64,000 bases of DNA from Cristatella mucedo (taxonomy: Eukaryota > Bryozoa > Phylactolaemata > Cristatellidae). A program made the translations under genes and the position numbers. The notes beneath the pieces were generated by a model, which saw only the letters and a list, made by a program, of their open reading frames with translations, did not search any database and was not told the origin of the DNA. The stretch is from contig WPIO01000010.1 of the NCBI GenBank assembly GCA_009760855.2, forward strand, positions 3,980,001-4,044,000. Direction: 5' to 3'. Below, piece by piece: positions 53,301 through 64,000 of this stretch (within the stretch, counting starts at the first letter, position 1; each line of letters starts with the position of its first letter).

Positions 53301-56300
53301 AATGCCGGGTGGTAATAGCGGCTGAAGGAAGTTATGCTAACTTTGAAATGAGCCTCGAATGTCCATGTATGGACAGTTCGGCTGACTTAAAGTAAGCTCC
53401 CTTAGTCTATGAAGAGCCAGTTTTTTAAAGTTTTTCCCAGTGCTGAAGCTGGACTTCTTTATGTAGTCATAATACGTGACCAGAGAAATCAAGTGAATAT
53501 GGAGGTACAGGTGGTCTTGAGCTATCTGCTGGAACGGAAAAAATATTACTTAAATTACCTCACTGCTCGCAATAATAGGTACCAAGCTGAGCCTCTGTTC
53601 ATGTGGCCTAAGTGGCAGCATAATCAGATACTATATTTTTCCAGACATTGTTGTTGAGATGACAGCTGAGAGAGGTCACTCGTTGTTTGTCATCATTTAC
53701 TACCCTCCTACCCGACAAAGCAGGAGCTGGGAACGAAAGGATGGAGCTTTTGTTCAGGCTGTGCTTGCTTTGCGAGTGTATTAGGTATCCTACGATGTAG
53801 CATTACATCGGCGTCTTAGCACTACATCGGCGTCTTAGCATGCACCTGGGTCCTTGCCCAGGAGCTAAGGTGCTTGATCTTCAGGACCTAGGTCGTAGGT
53901 TCGGGTCCTGGCTTGGGCGATTATTGCCCACTGCAAACGGTGGTGATAGCCGTTAAGGCTCTCATGCTGCCATATAAATAAGACTGCTAAATCAGCTTAC
54001 CTTTGAATATGTCGGCGACTCGGCAAGTAAGGCTGGTCAACAACTGAATCAGCAAGCTAGTAAGTAAGGCTGATCAACAACTGAATCAACAAACTAGCTA
54101 CAGGCAACCTTAAGAATGATTGGGGTCCCCACACTTACTTCCCTTAATAAAGGTATTTAATGAAAGAAAGAAATGGCCCGTGGCATACTTTCGAATAATG
54201 CTATGTAATTATCACTTTGTAATTACTATGCTGTTTCTTCAAGCCATCCAAAATGATCGAATATAAAATACTCCCAAGTGCATGACTGCACTGGATTGTG
54301 TGAATGTTTCTATTTGCAAATACTCCTGTATCTTTGGTCCTGCTATTGGTTCCGAATTATTGACCTGTGCATGATAATTATTTTGTGGTCAAATTTTGTT
54401 TCTCAGATGGCCTCAGGAGTGCGTTCAAATATCTTAGCATGTTATCAAATAGTTTTTGTACGATATGCTGGTGTAGCCCACGTGGCGACATCGATAGATA
54501 CGTCGTCAGAGCTTGCCTTGCGATATACATTTATAGTAGTATGTGGGACCACAGTTTAAGGCTTAGCCACAGCAGACATAATGGGTGCAGTTCGGCATTC
54601 ATTTGCAGTTGCTACATTCACATGCACTCGGGCAGTATGGTGGGATTCGGGTCGAGTGCATCACTGGAAATTTAAAGCTAAGGCCAGAAGCCCAGTGTTG
54701 AGAGCCTTAGACCGTTGATGGACTCGATAGCTCGATCGGTAGAGCTGTAGACCGGTAAGCTGGAGGTTGCAGGATAGCTCCCTGCTTGAGGCAAAATATT
54801 TAGGCACTCAGCTCTCTGGTAGATGCCTTCGGTCGTTCTGGATGTTGAAAATAGGTTTGGGCTTCAAAGCATAGCATCATGCAGTTTTGACCCTGCTTAC
54901 AGTTTAGGAAGGAGTATTGCAGAATAGCCGTCTTGCTTTTTCAAACGGTGCTGCTATGGAGATGTCAAGGGCCTTCACATTGTCCTCTAACTTCATGTGA
55001 GAAATTCGAACAACAGTTTTAGGCAGCAAGTCTGAAAAGAAGCAATGAAAAGTACCTTCTGTCTGTTGATTGACTGGAGCTGTAATCTGTAGCTGCATTA
55101 TGCTAATGACATGCTTACTGTAAACAAGCCTGTATCAATTAGATGCCCATATGGCACCACTAAGCCGCTTAGATGTCTGGCTCGGTTTTCTTAAGCTGTG
55201 TTTATTACCGACTTCTACGTGCGTGGTCGTGCTCCTAGGCTCAATCGCTCAAGAGTATATGAGTCTGTACGAGCAACCATTGCTTTCTTTCTCTCAGTGG
55301 AAGGTATGCCTTGAAGAGGTCATTGACTTGGCTGTCAATGATGGTGACCAATGGGTTTCCACTGTCGGGGATATTATAAGAACGTTTCCTGCTACTGGCG
55401 GTGTAAATCTTGAGCTCCGAGACAATGTACTTTTTAACTCCGTCCTGACCGATCTGAAAAAAGCAGGTAAGCAGTGGATTTGTTTTGTCCATTTATGATC
55501 AATATTCTTACTTTATCCTGCATTTCCCATGCCTCGTGCTTGCTTGCTGATCTGATGCATCGTAATCATTCACTTGTTTCCTTTTGTTTGTAGCCAAGAA
55601 ATGCCCTGAAGCAGGGGCTTTGCCGTATGAGTGCATGTACCTCAACAAAAGTGCAATGTCAGCAACTGTCGGTCAACTTCCACAGCCTGTTAAATACTTT
55701 GCTCTTAAGAGGAAACCGAAATCAGCTGCTTTGCGTGCTGATCTGCTGCAGAAATGTAAGAACCTCGATTGTTGTTTCCTTTGTGGATGAGCATTGATAT
55801 TATTTCGTGTTAGTCAGGAGGCCCTCGTGTGACGGCTGTGACCTGGCCGATTCAGTCTCCAGACCTTAATCCAATTGATTATTTGTAGGAAGAGGTTGAG
55901 CAATTGTTCTGGCAACTGGTCATCCGTATAGCATTGGCTGATACACTTTTTGAATACTTGCAACGAGCCTTGAGTAGCATAATGCCATGATTTCGAGCAT
56001 TTGATCAGCTCCATGCCTGGTTAGGTCCAACAGGTCTCTCTGCAAGTAAGGGAGGTGGAACATCATATTAGCTTAATAAATTAAGTGTCAGCAACATTGG
56101 ATGTTTACTCAAAGTGCAGACGAGTAGGCATCAGTCATGGCGGCTGCCCAATCCGTCCAAATACTTTTGCGTGTAGGAGCCTGTGTGTATCGTGATGTAA
56201 AAACTTGGGGATTTGAAGAGATGCAAAAAAGCCACTTTCTGGCTGTTTACTCTGTTATTGTGACACTTGTCACCCTACTATTGTAGAAGAATGGTAGACC

Positions 56301-57982
56301 GGTCCTTACAAAATTACTTTTTACTTGGTATCTTTCTGTCATCGTAGATTATTTCAAATTAGCCATTTGGCTGTCCTCATCGTGTCGTCTGTAAGTCCTG
56401 GTGTAAGAAGATCCTTCTATAACTCAACAAAGTTGTAGTGCTCTTTCAGAGACTATGCTGCGTTTGCTGCGCGTGTGGCCAGCTGCCTTCTTCTCATGCA
56501 GCAAAGAGAAAGTGAGAACATAGTTGAGTAAGGAAGACAGTCAAAGAAGTAGGAAGCACAGAGGTGTCTGAATAGGTTTTATCTAAAAGAATCTTAACAG
56601 CCTGAGAGATCTAATCATTGTTCCAGAATCGGTGAAGTGAATATCTTAACGTCGGGCCCAACTGAGGAAAAGTTTCTGCTGCCAACGAATGAAAGTGACT
56701 ATTTCCCTTTCCAGCAAATGTAAAGTGCCTAGAGAGAGAATAAGTTCTCCGAGGGGGCAATATCAAGTGCATTACTATTATATTATTATTATTCACTAAC
56801 TTACTGTCCTGGGTGGATCTGGCGGTTTTTAAAAAGCAGAAATCCGTTGCTTGTAATCTGGTTATCCTTTTTGACAGCATGCTTTTCAGACGTGCCCGAG
56901 AAGCTGTTGCATTAGTTTGTCTCGTTTTGGCCTCAACAAGCAGGCTTTAATTTTTAATATGAGCAGCCTTTGTATGAAAACCGTGGCTGGCCTACCACTG
57001 GCAAGCCACTTAGAAACACCAAAACTCCACTGCCTTGCGTGCCGGTTTTTGTTTGATATGTAAAAGCGGCACGCTGAACTAAAGGTGGGCTCACAAACTG
57101 CAAACATTTGCTTTGGTCGCGAATGCATGCACTGCTGGCAGTTATGTAGTACTACTGCTGGCGCCCTTTACGTTCAGCTGCCTGCATTGTTTGCTTGTCT
57201 ACTTAGCAATGTCATAGTTTTTTCTCACTTCAAAACCTCTGGCTCTCTTGTGTCATCGTCATTATGCACTAGGTAACAAGAGACACAAAATACTTGGTTC
57301 GATGCAGACAGGGATGCAAGCACTGTACCCGGGATACTTATGATACTTATCCTTCAAAGCTACATTTACGTGGTGCGCCGATTTGGATTCGTTGGATCAT
57401 ACACATTTATCAGTTGGATTGACATCTCTAGCTAGCCTCGTTTTCGAGAGGCCGTCCAACTAGCATCATTTGCGCAGCCCAATGCTATCCACCAGACTAA
57501 GTGTGTGCTAAGACGTTCAATAGCAATGCTGTCTTTTATTATTAGTAATATAGTGATAAATTCTTGTCAACTAAGGCCATGCAGAGTAACTTGGGTTTAT
57601 GTGGCAGCTACACATCTGTAATGTGTCCGTGATATGAAATTTTGCAACCAGCTCTAACGCCCACGTCATGGGATGTAACTTGTAGCAATGTTATTCTTTT
57701 AGTAGTAGGTTTGACTTAACTGTTGTTTCGTCCGGCTTGAGTTATAGGTACTCTCGTAGGTCGTTATCAAAAGTCTTAAGTTAAAATTTAGAACAGACAG
57801 AATTGCTATTCCTTTGAATTGAGTAGAGACATTTGATCACTTTAAATGAACACAAGCAGCGATCCTGTGAGTTCTGCAGGAATCGAGGGGTGCAAATCTT
57901 TTGACAGCTCGCCAGTGTCGGCCCAAGCAGGCACTCTTGCCTGTGGTACGTGCAGCATCAGGTCAGTGCCAAGGATTTATTG

Positions 57983-58019
<37 letters not shown>

Positions 58020-58257
58020 CACGTGCCTGCAAGAACTCAGCAGTGAATAGAAGAAGGACCTTCCCCTGCCGCTAAGGTCTCATTAATGCACCTTGGCAGG
58101 CCTATTGCAGAGGTATGAAAGAATCAACGAATCCAGATTTATAATAGCATCAAACGTAGCCGCTAAAGGGACTGTCGAGGCGCCCTTGTCTGCGAGATGG
58201 CGTACCGAGCGACAGGCCAGGGTTCGAGGGGGCTGATTCAAGACTGTTTGGTGAGGG

Positions 58258-58293
<36 letters not shown>

Positions 58294-58890
58294 AAGAGAG
58301 AGCTACTGCTGCTCTTTCGCAGCATGCAAGGTTGTCCTCAGCGAGGCCAGCCACCCCGTCCCTCATAGGGCGCTGCTCGTGGCTCGGGCGTTGGCCGTAT
58401 TGCAGTCAGTGGCTTGGCAGCTGGCCACCGGCCGGAGAAAGCAGGCGCACGACCATCTGCTAGCCAAGCAGGCCCTCCCCGGTAGGAACCTCTGGTGGGG
58501 ATTGCTTCCGGCAGCTATCCAGATTGTCGAACCGGTTGCCCACCGGTAGCTGAGGCAATAGAAGACGAACCCTCTCCCCCTCCCCCCCCCCCCCCCCCCC
58601 CCCCCGCTGTTTGGCCGGCAGTGCGATCGATTCTGTGCAACGACAGCGAGCCGTCACTATAGTGAAACGTGTGGGTATGAGCAGTCGCCATCTCTTTTTT
58701 TATGTGAAGTTATGCTGTCGCTTATAATATTATCTTCTTAGCCCAAGGCTGTGCTTGGCCAGCTGTGTTTTTGCTGCAATGTGTGTGCATATGCTTAGCT
58801 TTTTGTGCTTGTTGAGGCTGCTCAGGCAGGACTGCCTCCTAACAGCCTATATAAACCTGGCATGACGTGTTCATTTGAGAAACATGCTGG

Positions 58891-58932
<42 letters not shown>

Positions 58933-61900
58933 ACTGTCTGTGCGCACATCCCATGCTAGTTGCCGAGCAGTGGGAGCCCTCGTGCAGCTTGTGCAATTGG
59001 TTGCCGACCACTGAAGACGTTGCACGTTGCATTGTGATGTTTTGTAGCAACAGAAGCTCAGCAGAGTGCCAAAAGGGGCGGATCCAGCTGGACCATGGCT
59101 GCCAAAATGCGCAGCACACCTGCAAAGAAGCTGGATGCCGAGACAGGTATTTCGTGTTAAGGGCGAGCTTCCATCGTATGTGCCCCCAAGCAGTAGGTTG
59201 ATCCTTTGCGATGTATACTATCGGCTCCTCATGCTGAATCGGTAGGCAAAGCTGCTTGATTTTGTTTTAGTGCCTGTTAAAGTTCCCGGTACAGGAGGAA
59301 AGAATAACACACCGGCAGCCGGTTTCATGAAATCGAACACTCTCAGTCAGCATCAGGCCTCGTCACTGAGGAATAGCACGGGAAGTGTTAAAAAAGACGT
59401 TGCCATCAAAGTGAGTCACACGATTCTCTTTCACGCATTTTACTTGCTTATGACTGAAGAAATCCTTATGCTGCTTGCATGTACTAGTGTTTGGTATACC
59501 GAGAACACATATTCTTGCACATGAAACTATTAAATGTGATGGATTTGTTTCTGTGGTTATGGAAATAGACGGAGGGAATGTATGCAGCTTTAGTGTGTCT
59601 AGGATGCATGATAACTTGGACTGAAAGCTTTCATTTTAGTCTGCCTTGATCATCGGAGGAACTCTCAGTACAGGTCTAATGCTGGTTTATGAAGCTGTAG
59701 CAAGCTTTCAGGCTACCTGCTCAAATCGAACCACATTTATTTAATTAGTAAACGGTCTGCTGGTGTTTGCTTTGCCCATAGATTGCTAGTCCACAGAAAG
59801 CAGTTATTTTTAATGGATTTTTTTGGTTCCTAAGTTCTTGAGGGATGTTTCTTAGCTGCCTTCATATGTCTTGATCGTGCCATCGAGATTGCTGAGGTTA
59901 TGAACCTGTTTACCATTTCTGATTAACAGCAGGGTGCATTCAATCGCCCAGTCTTTTGCAGAGCTTACTAACCTTTGCTTACAGATGCCGGCGAGTGCTT
60001 TCAAATAATCCCGAGTACAGACTCGGGCTATGAAAGCATTTTTGCTTTGCATACTTACTGATACAGATAATTGCTGATACATTCTGTGGGTTGACAGAAT
60101 GCGTCCGACACAAAAGTATGGACCTATTGCTGCTCCAGCAGATGTTTTACCGTTAGGAACGAATTGCTTGGTTCAGTGCTTGCTCACGTAAAAGATAATA
60201 TCAAAGTTCTCGGCAAGCATGCGAGAATGGGTATTTATTCGTTCGTATACGTTGAACTGTGAGCCTATTAGGCCACCTGCCCGCACCCCGACTGCTGGCA
60301 TTAAATCAGAGAGTATACCAGCCTACTGGTGGATGTCTATGTGTGTAGCCACGTCCGTCCGTAATTCCGAAGAAGACTCGAGCGCCTTTTGTACTTGCAA
60401 GTTTTCTCTAGCCCACCTTGAGCATGGGCGGCTACTGTTGATGAGAAGAACGCATCGCTGTGCCAGACTAGGGAAGTGAGCTGCATAGAAGAAGCAGTAG
60501 CGGCATCGGCTTAGGACGCAGCTTCGACTTGCGCCACTGTCAGCCGCAGGAAAGAAGGTACCGTCGTCGACACAAGGATTCTGGAAGCAAACTCCACGGG
60601 TCTAAGGCCCAAACAGCAAAAGTTTCTGTTATCAGCAGTTTTCAAGTGGGAGACTGGGACAGCCATCTGGATAGCCTGAGAGGAACTGGGGGGGGGGAGG
60701 CATGATAGGGCTGAACTGCAGTGACAGTGCAGCCAGTTGCAAATGAGCCAAGGAGCTGCCTGTGCACCCATCGTATGGTGCATTCCGCCCAGTCGCCTGG
60801 CTTGGCTGGGGGGGGGGGGGTTGGTGGAGCTAAGGCCCCCCACCACCAATGATCGTTTGGCCGTTCAAGCTTTGTGAGCAGCCTGAAGAGCTGCAGACTG
60901 TCACCATTGTTTTTGATGCCTGGAAGTCGTGTGGATTCGTAGATGTCATTTCGCAGATGTTCCATAGTTAGGATATTTGTACATTCGGCTCGGATGTTTT
61001 TTGCATGTCGTACTGCGTGCAAGAGGACGCAGCTGCAGTCATTTTTCATGATACTGACTAGGATGCTCGGTCATGTAGAGGAGCTCTGCTAGGGCCAACC
61101 ATCATTCAGTGTCGTCATTCGCATCTGCATTGGGGCAGTTCGGCTCGTCGGACCTTGCATGCCGAGTGGCTATGCGGTATACCTGCGCTAGTTTGTTGCT
61201 CGGTTTGCACCAGTCGCTGCCATCCTCTGGGAACTACTTTTTTGCGTCTTAATCATCATCACCTTGTGCCAACGTGATATTTTTTTTTAAACCGACCTGA
61301 TGATTTCAACATGCTCTTACCGGCCGTGCCCCACTGTGTGGGACTCGGGCCAGCTACCCAGCCAGCCACCTTGCTAGCGTGTGCTGGTACTCCTAGTACT
61401 CTCGAAGGACGTCATGCGGCTCGCTGCTCTTGTGAGCTCAAGTTCCAGGGGTTGCGTGGGGGCGCGCGCTGTTCGTCTTCATTCCCTCCTCACTTCACTA
61501 GTCGACGGGCATTGGACGGCCTTCATCGTTGGCACGTGCATGCAATGTGCCAGCCAATGTGCTTGTTTGTATGTTGAGTTTGTGCACCGCCGCTTCGGCT
61601 TACTTTGGGTCTTGTGGCTTGTTTAAGCTCTTGGACATCAAGGATATGCCTGCAACTGGAAAGGAGGCCAAGCGACGAAAGCGGCAGCAAGGTAGCAGCC
61701 TCGAGCCGAGCTTCAAGTCGGAGGCAGCAGCAACCGAGCAGCAGTGAAAGCGCGCGCTAAACATTGCTGCGCCGATGGCCTGCAGCGGCGGCCACCGGCT
61801 TCGTCCGACATTCGCAGTTTGTTACCGATTTCAGAGCTAGAGGCTGTGGAGCAAGCAAAGAAGGACAAAGAGGCTGCAGCTGCAGCTGCGTCGGCCACGC

Positions 61901-63133
61901 CTGATTATGCTGCAGCGATCATGGCTCAGGCTGCTACGCCGGTGAGTAGACCGACCGACGTCCGCAGCCTGCAGTGCCGCTCTGCTCTTCGGAGCTGCAT
62001 CCCCCTCCGCGGTCCCCAGCCAGAGGATTGTGCTGCGGCTCTTCTCGAGTCACCTTGCAGCTTAGGGTGGCAACGCCTGTCGCCCTCGCCCCCTGCTGAG
62101 CACTGCCTGCCGAGACTAGCAACGCTTGTCTCTTGCAGAAAATCGCCCCGCTCGGCACCATCACGCCGTCCGCCGGGTCATCGACGCCTGCGCCCACCTA
62201 TGCACCAGCGTTGCTTGCCCGAGTTTCTGCCGGCGTGCCGTCGGCCACCGGCGGAATCAGCAGCAGCCTTCTGGGTATGTGCCGGATTCAGCGCGTCGCC
62301 CGGGTTCTGCGTGAGCTCCATTCTCGAGGCGCCGTCCGCGTGCTCAGCTGCTGCTCGGGTCATGGCGCTAGTGGTTCATTCTCCGTTTCAGCCAGCTCCG
62401 CCATCGCGCAGCAGGCGCGCGAGAGCCTGCAGCTGCAGCTGCAGCAGCAGCTCGGACAGTCGCAGATGCGCGCCCTACCCGTGTCAGTGCCGGCACAGCA
62501 GCAGCAGATGCAGATCATCCGCCTGCCGACTTCTGCCAGCCTGCAGCAGTCGGCGACCGCTGTTTCCATCGTGGGCTCTGCTGCTGCCGGACAGACCCAA
62601 CCTTCACTCCGGTTTGCCCTGCCCGCCCAGACGCTCGGCTCACACGCGGCGCAGCCCGCCACTGCCGGGCTGCCGGTCATGCACGTGCAGCCGCAGCAGC
62701 AGCAGGCACCGCTGCAGCAGATGATGATGGGCGCCCAGCTTCTGAACCAGCCTGCTTCGAGCCAGCTGCAAGCTGTCGGACAGCAGCAGCAGGCATCGGC
62801 GCAGCCCAGGAAAGGCCTGTCGCTCACGGTGCGTGCCCGAGCGCCCGCTAGCTGCGCCTGCTCCTCGCTTCCGTAAGCTCCCCCTCCTGCTCGCCTGGCG
62901 CCCGTAGCGTGATGCTGCGCCGTCGACCCGCTGGCTGTGTCCAATGTTGCCGGCCACCTTGCCTGCCGTGACCTCGCGGGCCGGCGCAGTACAGTGAAGC
63001 GGTGGCGCCCTAGCTGTTGCCTTTAATTGTCAGAGAGAGCAAATGGTTGAAGCGCAAGAGATGTTCAAGAATTCCAACAAGGTCACCAGACCGGAAAAGG
63101 CTCTTATCCTTGGCTTTATGGCCGGAGCCCGAG
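50336..63133 (+). CDS. NELFA: Negative elongation factor A, ten exons, 3' end missing
   Basis: Exons: 50336-50542, 55298-55466, 55594-55755, 59048-59146, 59271-59410, 61628-61691, 61835-61941, 62139-62274, 62392-62828 and 63034-63133, all GT-AG with matching phases (1621 nt, about 540 codons). NELF-A, with NELF-B, C/D and E, holds RNA polymerase II in promoter-proximal pausing. The N-terminus (ALWLHNKLGSTDDLW, LLLSFLHLP) matches human NELF-A; exon 3 has YLNKSA and LKRKPKSAALRADLLQK; exon 6 LLDIKDM and GKEAKRRKR; exon 7 ATPDYAAAI; exon 10 REQMVEAQEMFKNSNKVTRP followed by EKALILGFMAG. Exon 9 encodes a Gln-rich tract. The frame ends in phase 1 at a GTAAGG donor; the last 55 or so residues (usual ending near QWTRFKKYKP) lie past 64000. 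Start 50336 is chosen because its M aligns with the family start; an in-frame ATG lies at 50315. The exon 6/7 junction is inferred from phase. Confidence 0.93.
51060..51196 (+). repeat. SINE family A copy
   Basis: Box-B-like 'gagtttgggtcccgcagg', then 'tttattgccttctgcaattg', 'ctcttgtgctgctatataat' and 'gaggctgtgggatcagccga'. In NELF-A intron 1. Confidence 0.65.
51355..51505 (-). repeat. SINE family B, nearly full, reverse
   Basis: Reverse complement gives 'gctggtttggccagtggtaa', 'ctcgccacgaccaaggtctg', 'aggtcgtggtctcgagccc' and 'gaagcacctgaatagaggtt', matching the 41568 copy along its length. In NELF-A intron 1. Confidence 0.75.
51913..52460. mobile_element. 548-bp element with ~45-bp TIRs (MITE)
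   Basis: The left end 'aaacctggtttagatggtaa' through 'tacctactcgagtctt' is mirrored at the right end by 'aagattcgagtaggtagg' through 'ccatctaaaccaggcttt'. A TA dinucleotide flanks each side (51911-51912 and 52461-52462), as in Tc1/mariner-type elements. A shorter internal copy of the TIR lies at 51983-52025. No transposase frame. In NELF-A intron 1. Confidence 0.75.
53858..54004 (+). repeat. SINE family A copy
   Basis: Clear body: box-B-like 'gtaggttcgggtcctgg', 'attgcccactgcaaacggtg', 'tgatagccgttaaggctctc' and 'tataaataagactgctaaat'. In NELF-A intron 1. Confidence 0.78.
54715..54800 (+). repeat. tRNA-like SINE head, third type
   Basis: Box A 'tagctcgatcggtagagc' and box B 'ggttgcaggatagctcc' are spaced as in a tRNA, but no full cloverleaf forms and the sequence runs into non-tRNA DNA. 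A SINE head or a degraded tRNA; in NELF-A intron 1. Confidence 0.5.
56400..56690 (-). mobile_element. LINE family 1, degenerate 3' end
   Basis: 'ttctataactcaacaaagtt', 'tcatgcagcaaagagaaagt' and 'gaagtaggaagcaca' follow the order of the 13570-13760 copy. In NELF-A intron 3. Confidence 0.5.
56692..56795 (+). mobile_element. LINE family 2, terminal 100 bp
   Basis: 'cagcaaatgtaaagtgccta', 'gagagaataagttctccgag' and 'caatatcaagtgcattacta' with a TTATTA tail: a very short 5'-truncated copy, beside an opposed family 1 relic as at 13.57 kb. Confidence 0.8.
57984..58012. repeat. (GT)n microsatellite
   Basis: GT repeat grading into GCGCGC, in NELF-A intron 3. Confidence 0.95.
58256..58300. repeat. 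(GA)n microsatellite
   Basis: AG repeat with AAAG interruptions, in NELF-A intron 3. Confidence 0.95.
58575..58605. repeat. Poly(C) run
   Basis: 24 consecutive C after a CTCCCCCT lead-in. Length is likely unreliable in the assembly. Confidence 0.9.
58889..58931. repeat. (GT)n microsatellite
   Basis: Pure GT, about 40 bp, 116 bp before NELF-A exon 4. Confidence 0.95.
60345..60870 (-). mobile_element. LINE family 1, degenerate 3' end
   Basis: 'cgtccgtaattccga', 'gattctggaagcaaactcca', 'gggtctaaggccc' and 'aaagtttctgttatcagc' run parallel to the 13570-14050 copy. In NELF-A intron 5. Poly(G) runs at about 60690 and 60809 interrupt it. Confidence 0.55.
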
Positions 63134-64000
63134 GTAAGGGAATGCGATTCTGGCGTCTCTCATTCTTTGCTCTCGGTTTGATGTTCGTTAACTTTTCTAG
63201 CGGCTGCCGATTTGTGAGACACGATAATTATCGATGTTTGCTTGTTGTTGGTCACATGGGATACTGTGTATTGATTTTTCTCCCAAAAGACATCTGTACA
63301 CAGAGAGCTTCTACGTTCTGCAGCACATCCGTTGGGGTACTCATTCTGGTCCATATTGCCAGGCATGCTATGTTGCATCCGGTGCTGGTACGAGGAGACC
63401 AAAACGGTTAATCTGCTCGCGTCGTGCTTAGCAGTATGCTACATGCCGCCTTCACGGTACTGCTAACATGTTCTTAGGCTGACAGAGGTGGCGTTCGTGG
63501 CTTCCAAGGAGCTGACATTTTTTCTTCAGTTCAATAGACCGAGAACTAGTCGTCAACCGCCCTGCCTACATGGCACTAGCCTATGTCAGCCTGCCTGCTT
63601 TATATCGTTTGCTCAGCCTTGGGACTTTCTTTGCCTGCAGATGCTCTCATCGGCTAATCGACGACTTGCCGTTTGCCTGCTGACTTTCGTTTCCCTAGCA
63701 GCTTGCACTGCTTATGAGAGTTATCTCAAGCTGGACTTGGTAACGTGAAGTAAAGGTCTCTCCAGTGTACGGTCTTAATGCTGGTGTTTCTTGTTTCGAG
63801 GTCCTAGGTATAGCACTTTGCCACGGAACCGCTCGTGTCTTACTTGACCTGCTTAAATCTCACGCAGCCGCTCACTCATCAAGACAAGAGTGATCTCTCT
63901 GATGCGAGCGTCTTGATGTGAAGTACCAGCCACACTCCCTAATCGAACTCGCCATCGTACCTCATCTTAGGAATGGTATGGCAATGCTAGTTAGCGCCAA

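Noticed and set aside
61744-62724. Single 326-codon frame
   Set aside because: Only 61835-61941 is NELF-A; the rest is intron or wrong frame over later exons, which read in the frame of 62133.

Overview
The window is animal nuclear DNA. Genes are split by introns with GT-AG junctions, coding exons are GC-rich while introns and spacers are AT-richer, there are long CT/GA, TA and GT microsatellites, and relics of LINEs, tRNA-derived SINEs and DNA transposons lie throughout. The proteins are animal-type and fairly close to vertebrate ones. I infer an invertebrate, perhaps a lophotrochozoan, but nothing here fixes the phylum.

Seven genes can be read, six complete in coding sequence or nearly so and two running off an edge. 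From left to right: (1) the last coding exon of uracil-DNA glycosylase (UNG, + strand, 3181-3330), entering from the left; (2) MAP9, a microtubule-associated protein, nine coding exons on the - strand (17059 down to 4143), convergent with UNG; (3) COX5B, four coding exons on the + strand (20347-26148), nuclear-encoded cytochrome c oxidase subunit; (4) a Golgi-type glycosyltransferase of family GT92, five coding exons on the - strand (39453 down to 34206); (5) GEMIN7 of the SMN complex, one coding exon on the - strand (47442-47137); (6) a PIGBOS1-like mitochondrial microprotein, - strand (50157-49990); (7) NELF-A of the negative elongation factor, + strand, ten coding exons from 50336, the last exon(s) lying beyond the right edge. 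All splice phases were checked by hand and agree from exon to exon.

PIGBOS1-like and NELF-A are head to head with 178 bp between start codons, which looks like a shared promoter. UNG and MAP9 are tail to tail with 812 bp between stop codons. The genes do not form one pathway; they are ordinary housekeeping neighbours (DNA repair, cytoskeleton, respiration, glycosylation, snRNP assembly, mitochondrion-ER signalling, transcription pausing).

The rest is repeat-rich spacer and intron. Two LINE families are present as 5'-truncated, broken copies: family 1 (reverse transcriptase at 938-2194) and family 2 (11998-13566 and many others, ending in a conserved 3' block of about 50 bp plus a TAA-type tail). 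Two tRNA-derived SINE families (called A and B here) recur. Two short hAT elements at 41307-41490 and 45777-45962 strongly resemble the SPIN (SPACE INVADERS) group, one with a perfect 8-bp target duplication. There is also a 548-bp element with inverted ends and TA flanks, a large palindrome between TA and CT microsatellites, a 23-bp perfect hairpin, and a 63-bp minisatellite. No rRNA, intact tRNA gene, CRISPR array or prokaryotic operon was seen.
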